This document shows positions 12,597 through 23,150 of a DNA stretch of 64,000 nt, one piece after another. The notes below the pieces were generated by a model that saw only the letters and a list, made by a program, of their open reading frames with translations, had not been told where the DNA came from and searched no databases. The first letter of the stretch is position 1. Each line of letters starts with the position of its first letter. Made by a program: the position numbers and the translations under genes. Origin of the DNA: Chamaecyparis obtusa (lineage: Eukaryota > Streptophyta > Pinopsida > Cupressales > Cupressaceae); assembly GCA_027943335.1 (NCBI GenBank), contig BSBK01009269.1:372001-436000 (forward strand). Direction: 5' to 3'.

Positions 12597-13280
12597 TGTT
12601 CTTCAGAAAAATTAAAAAACAAAGATTCACAGATATTTACTAATAGTAATAATATCACAGATATTAACTAACCAATTAAGAAAACCCCAATTGAAGAAAA
12701 CCCCAATAGAACATGCAAGAATTAAAATTTCAAAATCAAGTTAAACTTAGTACTTACCCAAAATTAAACTTTGAATTTTGAAATCAGGATAGATATAAGT
12801 TCGAACGGCTAAGGCTCTCACAAATTAGTCTCAATTTCCAAATCTCCGATGACGGTTCCCGTTCAATAGTTCTTTTTAACTCTGCTGCTACGAGTACGAG
12901 TCGATAGGTTTTAATAAAGTAAATGTTAAAAACCTTTCATTAAATGGTAAAGTAATCTTTCTACATCATACACATGTAACGTAAACATTCGTAATCTTTC
13001 TAAAACATTACACGTCAACTTTCAACATGTCACGTTTTCGAAGTGAGTTTTTAGAAAAGCTTTTTGAAACCCATAGAACTTCTGAAATACAACTTCAATC
13101 GTTCATCTGTCGTAATCTAACAATTGTCATGATTTTAAAATATTAATAATTTAACATACACTAATGAATATTAATGAAGTGGATGAGCTGGCTGACCTAG
13201 CAGCTAGAGGAACAAATTTGAAAATTCTATCCGACGTCGGCGGAGTTTCAACGGAGCTCATTGAATCTAACCACTAAATC
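12597..13280. other. Noncoding DNA upstream of hAT accessory gene
   Basis: About 680 bp, AT-rich, with several ACATG/CATGT and AACATTAC-type short repeats around 12960-13050. The likely leader and promoter of the antisense gene lie here by position. No open frame is credible. Confidence 0.4.
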
Positions 13281-14160
13281 AGTGAATGGGGGCTTTCCTT
13301 TATTGCTAAAACATAATGGTGGGTCCTAGTGTCTGGATGAGTCAGAAGGTCTTGACATGTCAAAGCATCAACGGTGGCCGCTAAAGCACAAGGGAGTTGC
13401 CAGAGATCTGTGAAATCACGCTGGCCGTTGATTCTTCTTTACGGTGTAGGGTTTCAAACTGTGGGTCCATGGTGACATGTATGCACAAATGGCACTCTCC
13501 TATTGGCCGAAGGAAATAAAGAGGTGGAGTGTTGTCAGCGGGGCTTAGGCTAGAGATTTTGACCGACGGGCGGCGTGTGATCACATGGAATATTCTCTCC
13601 CCATGCTATCATGCACCCACTATCTGATTAGATGCCATTGGTTTGTATGCAGTGGAACCACGTGATGATTCATCATTGAGTATGTGCGCTACTGCAATTG
13701 TGAGGGGCCCAATTCTTCATCATGTTAGTCATCGCTAGGTCAGGGAATGGAGAAAGTCTCCAGTGAATGGGAGTTTGCCTTTATTGCTAAATCTCAATGG
13801 TGGGGCCTGGTTTCCGGATGAGTCAGACGGTCTTGTCATGTCAAAGCATCAACGATGGTCGCTAAAGCACAAGGGAGTTGCCAGAGATATGAGAAATCAC
13901 GTCGGCCGTTGATTCTTCTTTACGGTGTAGGGTTTCAAACTGTGGGCCATGGTGACATGTATGCACAAATGGCGCTCCCCTATTGGCCGAAGGAAATAAA
14001 AAGATGGAGTGTGGTCAGCGGAGCTTGGGCTAAAGATTTTGATCGATGGTCGGCATGTGATCACATGGAATATTCTCTCCCCATGCGATCATGCACCCAC
14101 CATCTGATTAGATGTCGTTGGTTTGTCTACAATGGGACCACGTGATGATTCATCATTGAG
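13281..14160 (+). repeat. Direct repeat, two 400-bp units inside the hAT
   Basis: Units 13281-13680 and 13762-14160 start AGTGAATGGG and end GATTCATCATTGAG, separated by about 81 bp. By eye they match at well over 85 percent. Each has a copy of the string TTCTTTACGGTGTAGGGTTT. GC is higher than in the neighbours. Short frames inside are not conserved between units and are not called as genes. Confidence 0.85.
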
Positions 14161-14200
14161 GTGTTAGGTTGTGATTGGCTGAGCTGGTAAAATGTTCATT

Positions 14201-14682
14201 TGTCGCATGATCACATGTTAGAAATTTTTGACATGCGACCAAGCGATCGGTTACTTCTTGTGCTAGGTCTGTTGGAGGGGAGGGCAGTGGTCCCGCTGGC
14301 GGTTATGTGGCATCCTGTGGATGGCTGTCGCATGATCGCATGTCAGAGTTTTCTGACATGCGATCATGCGAATGGTTGACACCTATTCCTCAGCCTGGTG
14401 GTAGATGGTGATGCGACATTTTTCGATTGGTCGATGTGGTGGAGACATGGAAATTATCGATGGGGCCGTGGTCAGAGGGGCTTGCAGGTTGGCCAGCGTG
14501 TTTCAAGATTTACAGCTGGCGTGACAGTTTGTCACATGTTCGCATGAACCAATTTCATGCTTTGCGATCATGCCACAAACCCTATGTTTTGGCGGTGACG
14601 GTCATACGGCAAGGTAGAAGGGTGACGTGGAGGTATGTCACATGTTCACATAGCCCATTTCCTGGCTATGCGATCATGCGAC
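14201..14682. repeat. Row of four hairpin-forming inverted repeats
   Basis: Four spaced inverted repeats share the core TCGCATGATCGCATG. Unit 2 is a perfect 20-bp stem (14328-14347 with 14352-14371) around the loop GTTT. Units near 14201-14246, 14530-14576 and 14636-14682 are degenerate forms, mostly with C/T or G/A changes. The spacing is about 100-200 bp. Role unknown; it could bind transposase or be a relic of tandem duplication. Confidence 0.75.
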
Positions 14683-14968
14683 AATTGTTCAAGCCTTAAC
14701 TCTAAGATGAGATGACATTTTAATTTTCATTCAAGCCTTAACTCTAACCAATTATTCTATCGAGGTAATGAATAGATTACACGTATCTGTCAATACATTG
14801 CTTTAATTCTATAATTAATTCAAATTTCAAATCGATATGATAATAAATATACTTAGTACATTGCTTTAATTCTACACATCGCCTATGGTAAATGGTAATA
14901 TACTTAGTACATTACTTAAAACTTTACTTTATTTCTATCTAATAAATGCCAAATTAAGAATGATACTT

Positions 14969-15088
14969 TTCGGGCATATTGCTAGTCCTTATAACATTTA
15001 CTGAAAACTATCGGCGGAAACATGACACGTGTCATGTTTCTGCCGATAGTTTTCAATAAATGTTATAAGGACCAGCAATATGCCCGAA
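14969..15088. repeat. 120-bp near-perfect palindrome without spacer
   Basis: Two 60-bp arms meet at 15028/15029 (centre GACACGTGTC) and run out to TTCGGGCATATTG at the left and CAATATGCCCGAA at the right, with about three mismatched or shifted positions. It would extrude as a cruciform, or fold as a hairpin in RNA. It may be a small fold-back element inserted in the hAT; I found no clear TSD. Confidence 0.85.
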
Positions 15089-15234
15089 ATTCATCTTTGG
15101 TCGTTGATACGTATTAAATCCAATGGACGTTTGTCGTTTGAGTCTGACGTCATTATCATAGTCATGGGTGATGGGACTGGGACTGTGGGACCCGATGCAA
15201 CATGTCAGTATTCAAATTTCCAATAACAAATAAA

Positions 15235-15547
15235 TTAATTCAACTATTTGGAAAATAATTTCGCCATTTTTTTATAAAAATGGTATCGGTTATTAAAATA
15301 TTCGCCAACCAATACCCATATTTCAAAACATAATTCACCATCAATATTAATAAATTTATTTTTAAAAAAAAATTTAATCGCCATTTTTTTATAAAAATTG
15401 TGTAAACTATTAAAAAATTCACCACCAAATATCCATAGATTGACGCATAATTCACCAACACTATTAATTTTTTTTCACCCAAATCACATGTGATTCGCCA
15501 CAATTTTATACTTTTCGGGAGGGGGGGGTTCCTTAAAGTTATCCCTG
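15235..15547 (+). repeat. hAT right end: subterminal motifs plus TIR
   Basis: TTCGCCA or TTCACCA occurs near 15260, 15299, 15331, 15378, 15415, 15446 and 15493, mirroring the left end. A G-rich tract (15518-15528) precedes the terminal ATCCCTG. The duplication attggaag follows at 15548. Confidence 0.7.
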
Positions 15548-15555
15548 ATTGGAAG

Positions 15556-16500
15556 AACAAGATGGTGACACATTTGCAATGCATTGGTTTTGAAGTTTTT
15601 GATGTAACTATCAAAGTAGCCAAGATTCCCACCTTAGAAGATCTTGGAAAGGATGATGCTACTGAAAGACAGAAGGAATTGTTTCATCAAAATGCTATTG
15701 CCAAAGAAGCCCTTATCAGCGCCCTATCTGATAGTGATTTTTTAGAGATAAAGAAAGTAGACACCACCCACAAGATATGGAAGCACCTAGAAGACATGTT
15801 TGAAGGTAACAAACAAGAAAAGGATGCACGCAGAAAGACATGGAAGAAAAGATACAATGCATTAGAGATTTTGCCTAAAGAAAACATCAGAGCTTATAAT
15901 CAAAGGATCAATGAAGCAATTGCTGGAATCAGGAACAATGGTGGAGAGATCTCAGAGGAAGATATTATAGACAAGTTGATGACTACTCTCACTCCAGAAT
16001 ATGAAAGAAAGATCAACATCCTTGATGAGACCATGCAGCTTACATCTAATTTTGAGACAGAGACCTTGATCAACAAAATCTCAGCTTTTGAGACTTCAAG
16101 ATTGAAGACAGAACTTAAAAGTGAGATAGCCTTCAAAGCAACAGTTCATGGTAAGAAATTTGCAAACACTTCTGGTAATTTTGATGATGATGATGAAGAG
16201 AAAAATCTAGATGATTTTATTGCTATGATTGCTAAAAGAGAAAAGAAACGAAAAGGAAAATATGAAGGTCAATTACCATTTAAGTTCTTTTCATGTAATA
16301 AGATCGGTCACTTTACATCTAAGTGTCCTACTAGAGCTAGAAAGTTCAAAAAGGATTACAAGCCTAAGTACTCTAAGGAATGTTACTTTGCTAGAGATGG
16401 AGTTTCAGATGAAGAATCGGGTGAAGAAAAAATTGTATTCATTACTATTGTAGACAAAATGAATAATAAGACAGAACATAAAGATGTAAAAGAGAAATAG
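15556..16500 (+). pseudogene. K1 gag, main part
   Basis: Continuation of copia Gag after the hAT: NKMVTHLQCIGFEVFD, then the UBN2-type capsid region (KEALISALSDSDF, KIWKHLEDMF, LMTTLTPEYE) and a nucleocapsid knuckle near 16285-16325 reading FFSCNKIGHFTSKC. The first cysteine of the CX2C pair is phenylalanine here, so zinc binding would be lost. A stretch of over 300 codons is open, ending at a TAG at 16498-16500. Gag would form the cytoplasmic virus-like particle. Confidence 0.9.
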
Positions 16501-18036
16501 GAGCATTGATTTTTCAAGCAGATATAAGGACAGACTAGATTATAGATAGTGGTTGTTCACATCACATGACAGGTGATAAAGGTATATTTGTTCATTTGGA
16601 CAAATACAATGGTGGTATGGTCAGATTTGGAGACAACACTCCTAAACCAATAGTTAGTAGAGGAGCCATCACCTTGGATGGAAAGAACAGTACTAATGAT
16701 GTTCTTTATGTTGATGGTTTGAAACATAACCTTCTCAATGTTGGATAGTTACTTGGAAAAGGATATCAATTGGAGTTCAAAGATGACAAATGCATCATTA
16801 ACAACAAGGATGGTGTTATGATTGCATCAGGCTCAAAGAAAAGAGGTAATGTTTTTCAACTCAATTTAGAAGCAAGTTGTTTTGTTGCTAAAGTTGATGA
16901 CAGTTGGTTGTGGCATAAAAGACTATGTCATATCAATTTTGATAACATAGTAAAGGTAAGAAATATAAAGGCAGTAAGAGATCTACCTAGAATATCAAAG
17001 CTTGTTGATACAATATGCAGGGAATGTGTGATGGGAAAGCATGTGAGGAATTCACTCAGGAGCAAGCACAATTCAATAGAGAACAAGTTGGACCTGATTT
17101 ATACAGACCTATGTGGTCCAACTCAAACAAGATCATACTATGGTGAAAGGTATTTCATTTTGTTTGTTGATGATTATACTAGGATTAATCTGGATTAAAG
17201 ATAAAATGTTTGAAATTGGATAGAGGAGGAGAATTCACCTCTGACAAATTTTATGAGTACTGTGAAGAACATGGCATAAAGAGACAGTTAAGTGCACCTA
17301 GAACACCTTAGCAAAATGGAATTGCAGAGAGAAGGAATAGGATCATTCTTGATACAGCGCACACCATCATGATAGAAGGAAAAGTTGCACACACCTATTG
17401 GAGAGATGTGGTCAATACAGTAGTCTACACCATCAATAGAATTCAATTAAGGCTTGGCACTGAAAAAACACCATATGAGCTATGGTTTGGTAATGTTCCC
17501 ATAGTAAAATACTTCAGAATCTTTGGAAGCAAGTGCTACATCAAGAGGGATGAAGCAGTAGGCAAGTTTGATGCAAGAAGTGATGAAGGTATTTTCCTTG
17601 GTTATTCTACTAAAAGTAAAGCTTATAGATGTTTCAATTTAAGATTGAAAAAGACAATTGAAAGTGCTCATGTTAAGATTGATGAAAAGTTTATGATTCA
17701 AGAAAGATATCATGATTACTCACCCATGATTGAAGAAGAACCCAGACCCTCTTCCAGTGAAACAGTTATTGAAGAAATGTTTGACAGCATTGATGTGTTA
17801 TTCAATGACCCTAAGACAAGTGAAGAAGAAACTCCCAAGGTTGATGAGTCAGCATCAACTAAAGTTCCAAAGTTTACATCTAGAAACCATTCCAAGAAAG
17901 ACATCATTGGAGATCAGAGCGGCAAAGTCTTAACAAGATCACAAGCAAAGAACTCAGCCAGCAGTGAAGCGGTATGTTTACTATCTCAGATTGAACCTTT
18001 AAGTGTTGAAGATGCTTGTAATGATTCAGATTGACA
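16501..18036 (+). pseudogene. K1 pol: protease, pre-integrase and integrase
   Basis: Protease signature DSGCSHHMTGD near 16545-16575. The GAG-pre-integrase segment has WHKRLCHINF (about 16910) and CRECVMGKH (about 17016). Integrase core: first Asp in YTDLCGP (about 17100), then FVDDYTRI, then LDRGGEFTSDKFYEYC (about 17220) and RTPxQNGIAERRNR (about 17305-17340) with the catalytic Glu. Between FVDDYTRI and LDRGGEF about 40 residues usual in the family are missing, and the frame shifts, so there is an internal deletion near 17190-17215. TAG replaces glutamine near 16746 and 17311. The tail after 17700 is the variable acidic linker before reverse transcriptase. Confidence 0.88.
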
Positions 18037-18964
18037 TGATGCTATGAAACAAGAACTTGATCAGATTATTAAGAATGACACTTGGGAACTGGTCCCAAGA
18101 CCTAGTGATAAGAATGTAATTGGAACAAAGTGGATATTCAGAAATAAGATGAATGAAGATGGTGTAGTAGTAAGAAACAAAGCAAGGTTAGTATGTAAAG
18201 GATATGAACAAAGAGAAGGCATTGATTATTTAGACACATTTGAACCTATGAGTGGATTAGAAGCTATTAAGTTGTTTCTAGCTTATGTTACAGTCAAAAA
18301 CTTCAAATTTTAACAAATGGATGTCAAGTCAGCATTCCTAAATGGAGATTTGAAAGAAGAAGTATACATTGAGCAGCCAGAAGGATTCACCTTATCAAAC
18401 AGACCTGATATGGTATGTAGACTAAAGAAGGCTCTCTATGGACTTAAGCAAGCCCCTAGAGCATGGTATGAGAGACTAGATGGATACTTAACAAAGATTG
18501 GATTCAAGAAAGGAGCAACAGATTGTAATCTATTCATTAGAGACACATCTAAAGGTTTGTTACTTGTAGCTATATTTGTTGATGACATTATCTTTGGAGG
18601 TAATGAGAAACTTAGTGCTGAATTTGCTAAGGAGATGTAGAATGAATTTGAGATGAGTATGATTGGTCCTATCAAGTACTTTTTGGGATTGAATATGTAG
18701 TAGATAGAGAAAGGTATATTCATTAATTAGTCTAAGTATGTGAAGGAGATATTAAAGAAATTTAAGATGGATGATTTCAAGCTAGTAGGGACTCCTATAA
18801 TTATTGGATGCAAGCTTACAAAATAAGATGACTCACCAATAGTTGATATAACATTGTACAAGTCTATGATTGGAAAACTTATCTATCTTACTCAGACTCG
18901 ACCTGATATTTCCAATGCAATTGGCATAGTTGGAAGATTTGTAGCAGAGCCTAAACAAAGTCAC
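18037..18964 (+). pseudogene. K1 pol: reverse transcriptase (split by G2)
   Basis: Copia reverse transcriptase: GTKWIFRNKMNEDG (about 18124), [29 protein letters not shown] (about 18314-18366), [16 protein letters not shown] (about 18430) and the catalytic box FVDDIIFGG (about 18580). Stops occur near 18311, 18638, 18699, 18702, 18727 and 18823; several are TAG where glutamine is usual. After EPKQSH at 18964 gypsy element G2 interrupts; the frame resumes at 33740 with LMVVKRIFRYLQG. The copia lineage looks Tork/SIRE-like from these motifs. Confidence 0.92.
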
Positions 18965-21900
18965 TGTTACTCAAAAATAAAGCATACAATACAATAGGCA
19001 TTAGTAGAAAAGGGTTGCATTTTATTTGTCTAGTTAACATTGCCTTACAGGTTTTGTTAGTTTGCATTTCCTTATTACATTCATTATCAGATGTCATCGA
19101 TGTACTCTAAGTATTGATCAACTGTTACATAATTCAAAATTCATCAATGATCATTACATTGTGCATTCATACAAAATGTAGTACAAATGTCCTTTTTTTT
19201 GTTTCATATTTCATGTTTCAATAAATAGAATACATTGCAGAATTAAAAGAAGAAACTGAAGTATGAAATAGGGGTCCCATGCATTGCCTTGTATTGTCTT
19301 TGAGTTTGCTGGTTGTTTTTCAGGTCTTTGCATCTAGGTCTTCACTCCCTGAGTCTCCATCTACATTTAGGTCCTTAGGGTTCACATCTGCAAGAAAGAG
19401 GGGAAAAATGATTACAAACTGTTGGATCTAAGCAATACATGGAAAGCGAATAACATACTTCAACAATCTAATTTTCAAACTGCATATCAATCTGGAATGA
19501 TAAATGTAATAAGGAAACATATACTAACACTCACTGTAAGGTAGTGTTAAAGGGACGTGTTTCTAAAACATGAAACCTTTTGCTACTAATGACTATTGTG
19601 GTGTATGTTTTCTTTTTGATTAACCAAGTATCTGAATGAAAGGAACTTAGTATGTTTCCGAACTGAGAAACCTTTTTCAGAATATGTATTTCATAATAAT
19701 GTTATTTGTAGTTAACCAACTATTTTGCAGATATCAGCTGACTGGTTTTCATTTTCAGTCATTTTCAAGAATGCAGAACAAGCTGGTTTCCCATGATAAA
19801 AGCTACAGGAAGTCAGACATTGCTGATTTTCAAAGTTCAATCGCAAAATGATGTTGTACAGATGCTGGTTATATGTTCTTCAAAGTACATTTTCAAGCTT
19901 TGAACATATTTTTTGCTGAATATTAAATAGTACTTCAAGATTATGCCATAATTTAAATGTTCATAGTTTGTTTTTACTGGGTGTCACGAACCCTTGTTCG
20001 AACCTCAGTCATTAACATTCTATTGTTTTTGAGTGTCACGAGCCCGTGCTCGAACTTCATTAACAAAGAGCCAAACATTTACATCTTGTTGTACTTAACA
20101 TATCAAATGTAGATTCAGCATCACAAGGAAGTGTACATAGTAGATAAAGCTACAGGACCAAGTTCAATGAAAGCTGTATGTATGAACTGAAACAGTTGTA
20201 TTTCTTGCAAAACTTGTCAAAAAAAAGGAATCAATTGTTCATATTCAAAATTTTCTTTCAAGATGTTTGTCAAATTTATATGCTGAAATGAAGGTCAACC
20301 TTTTAAAAATTCTTTGTTCAAGGTTCATAATGATGAATAGTTGGTTTTGATGTGTAAAGAAGTTCCATGCTAAGAATCAAGCTACTGTTCAGAATACAGT
20401 TCCAGATTTTCAATGTTTCATTTCCATACTTGGATTCAAAATGAACTGATATCAGTACTCAAGCAAGAGAGTGAGTAACAGACAAATATCAGTAAATAGA
20501 GGCTAATGTTGCATCAGTAATGAACATTTATATCAGAAATTGGAGTCATAATGCTTGCTATGTGTTATATTCAGCAACCAATCATTCAGTGTTTTACCAC
20601 TGGTGTTTGTAAGTTAGAATCAAAGATGGATTTGTAACTGAGTAAAGGGATCAAGTTTATACATGCTTGTGCCATAAAGTTAGATAAGTTTGCTGTTGTA
20701 ACTCATGTATATTTTTGGGTTCATGCTTTATCAATACTTACTACTTATAGTTCACATCATGTTGAAGCTGGAACAGTAAATTTTTTCTGAACTGTAAGTA
20801 GTAAGTTTTGTTATAGTAAATTCATTGCAAGTATGTGATATTTCTTAGCAAAAGGAAATGATATCAGAAGCTTTGCCTCCTTTTTTTTATGGATGCCTTG
20901 AATCAAAATATTTGTTCACATTTTTGTTTATATAGTAAACAAAATAAAGAAGAAAATGAACTTTCAAAGTATACCCAAAATCTCTTAATGATGAGGGTTT
21001 TTAGCAAGATCGAGTTCAACCAGTGATTACTTCTTTGCAGACAAAACATCTATCTAAGTGCAAGTTCATTTCCAGATTATGAACTAATTAGTAAAGTGAA
21101 AGGTGAACAGTAAGTTCTAGTTCTTAAAATTGTGAGTATCTCTTTCATTAAACAAACAGTGCATCTTTCGAAAACAAGCAATGAGTTTAGGCTACAATAA
21201 TGGAGGATATACATGTATTTTTGCTATGATACCAACTTCATTATTGTAAAGTGAAGATAGAAAACCAATTTGAGTTCATAACTAAGAGAGAAATCTTCGA
21301 AACAAGCAGTGCTCATTTACACACAAACAGAGAAGCGTCTGTTACAGAATGAAGAGGGCATGATATTGGCAAGTTTTTGAATTCATTTATGCAAAAGAAA
21401 AGAAGATAAACTAAAAGTCCCTATTCAAAACCGTGGATACATCTTCAGAACAAATAGTTCCTATTTCAAATCAAATAGTCAGATACTGTTTATGGAGGAG
21501 CACGTTAAGGGTTGAGGAAGCAAAGAATAAACAGCAAATACAAGAAGTTCAAACTCTTAAATTGTGGTTTCATCTTCAAAACAGCAGTGCACATTTCATA
21601 ACTAATGGTAAAGTATCAAATATGGCATGAACAGCACATTTTTTTTTTGCAGATTCAAATTCATTGCAAATGATAAAATAAAGGGTTCAAAATAGTGACT
21701 TACGTTTTGATCAGAGGAAAAAAGTCAATGCCAAAGTCGAGCTCCAGTACTAGTGAAGTCAATAATCAACAGCCAAAGACCAGTTCAAACAAAGAGTTCC
21801 TTCAACGGTAAAAGTCAAGTTCTTCCAACATTTTCGAAGACACATCTTCAGCATTAGGGTTTTCTTCCCTAGTTTTACAAAAATGAAAGAACAAACAAAT

Positions 21901-23048
21901 GCTAAAATGAATCAAGCAATAATAAAATTTGGGATCCACCAAGCACATTAAAGGTATGTAGAGATATCAGTGCTAGCAAATACCTCGAAGACATAAACTT
22001 GCCACCTGTTTCCTTCTCAGTTTTTGTAAATTGCAAGTGGATCAAGTGATGTGTTATCCTCTCCACTTTTTGAAAAACTCTCACTTAGATATTTTATCTA
22101 AGTTGATTTTTAGACTTAGAGTCCTTAGTCTAAAATCGGAAATAGGTTAATATTAGATTTTCTTTAATATTAATTTCTTTTAATTTTTTGGCATTTACTA
22201 TTGTAAAAGGAATTTGATTACTTATTATTAGCCAAAAAATTAGGAAAAGGGCATCTTTTTGTAGAGGTGGCTTATTAGCTATTGCTTTGGAGTCATTTTA
22301 CGAAAGTTATTTTGAGCTAGATTGTAGCATTTTCAGGAGACTTTTCTAGAGGCCTGGCATTTTCAGATTAGGGTTTTGGGAGGCTTCTTAAGGGATTCAA
22401 ATTGGCTATTTTTAGGGTTGCAAATGTTGGAGAGAGAGCCTGTAGTGAGCTATTCAGTTCCTAAATGCTTGGAAGCCTTTTTGTAACCATTTTCATCAGA
22501 TTTTGGAAGAAATGAACCAGGTGTTTTAGCTCATATTTTGTGTACTTCTGCTCAATTTCAATTCCTATTCTTCTTTTCTAACAAGTGTCAGATTGTTGAT
22601 TATCTTCAGGAAGTGTATGATTTTCTGTTCCTTCCTAAGTTAAGTAATTGCCCTAGGCCTTGCATGAGAAATTTATGTTGTTAATTATTCAAGCTGTTTG
22701 TGGTAGAACCCTAATAGCATGAATTCATTAGCCTATATGTTGAGTAGTGAATCAAATTGTTAAAGTATTCATCTTGTGAGTTAGATTTGGAACCCATATC
22801 TTTTGCAAAGTCTAAATTATTCATTGGTGTATCACCCTTATCTTTCAAGTTTTAAGTACCTTTTCCCTTTTCCAATAAGTTTTCAAGATCAGGAAAGTGA
22901 TATTCAATATTTGATAGGAACCGGCCTAGAATCCGGATATTCCTCTCTAATCATAGTCTACCCACAACTAGGAGAGGTTTCCATTGTCAGTTAGAATTGT
23001 TGTTTTGCCTTAATGCCTGATATAAGGTAACAATTCTAAACCTAAACA
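18965..23048 (+). mobile_element. G2 5' LTR (4.08 kb)
   Basis: Starts TGTTACTCAAAAATAAAG and ends CTAAACCTAAACA. No credible gene inside; the small frame at 21433-21630 recurs in the 3' LTR only because the LTRs are duplicates. Two copies of GTGTCACGA..C..GTTCGAAC/GCTCGAAC occur near 19982 and 20034. A degenerate motif (ATCTTC..AAACA..CAGTGC) recurs several times near 21130-21600. The last about 950 bp before the end are more gene-leader-like (TTAGGGTTTTGG near 22370). Confidence 0.93.
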
Positions 23049-23073
23049 ATTTTTGGCATGCTCGGTGGGACCA
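23049..23073 (+). promoter_or_regulatory. G2 probable primer-binding site
   Basis: Directly after the LTR comes ATTTTTGGCATGCTCGGTGG, the position and general form (TTTGGCRYC...GGTGGGRCC) of Tat-type primer sites. The exact tRNA is not assigned. Confidence 0.5.
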
Positions 23074-23150
23074 CAAACTACTTCTCAATTCTGAACTGTT
23101 AGATCTATGGTGGTTTCAAATTTCAGCTACAGCTCTAAGTGTCAATTTTA

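Larger units (their letters stand above)
4965..15547 (+). mobile_element. 10.6-kb hAT DNA transposon with transposase and a second, antisense gene
   Basis: Bounded by an 8-bp direct duplication attggaag (4957-4964 and 15548-15555), the length typical of hAT elements. The ends are imperfect inverted repeats: CACGGATTTTTTGAG at the left and, reverse complemented, CAGGGATAACTTTAAG at the right. Inside are a hAT transposase on the plus strand (5656-8392), a long unrecognised frame on the minus strand (8809-12596) running tail to tail with it, and about 2.9 kb of repeat-rich noncoding DNA at the right end. It sits in K1 gag and excising it in silico restores that frame. It is larger than classic hATs such as Ac (about 4.6 kb). 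Both genes are decayed, so this copy is not autonomous. Confidence 0.9.

Noticed and set aside
13855..14145. Frame of 96 codons inside the 400-bp repeat
   Set aside because: The sister unit at 13381-13680 has small indels that break the same frame, so it is not conserved coding.
14427..14699. Frame of 90 codons across the hairpin array
   Set aside because: It runs through inverted repeats and has no recognisable motif; likely chance in a locally GC-richer stretch.
19982..20060. tRNA or SINE from GTTCGAAC B-box-like motif
   Set aside because: No A box at the right distance, no cloverleaf and no poly-A tail or TSD around it.
21433..21630. Small frame conserved in both G2 LTRs (also 32118-32315)
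   Set aside because: The two copies are identical by descent as LTRs; conservation says nothing about coding, and no family is recognised.
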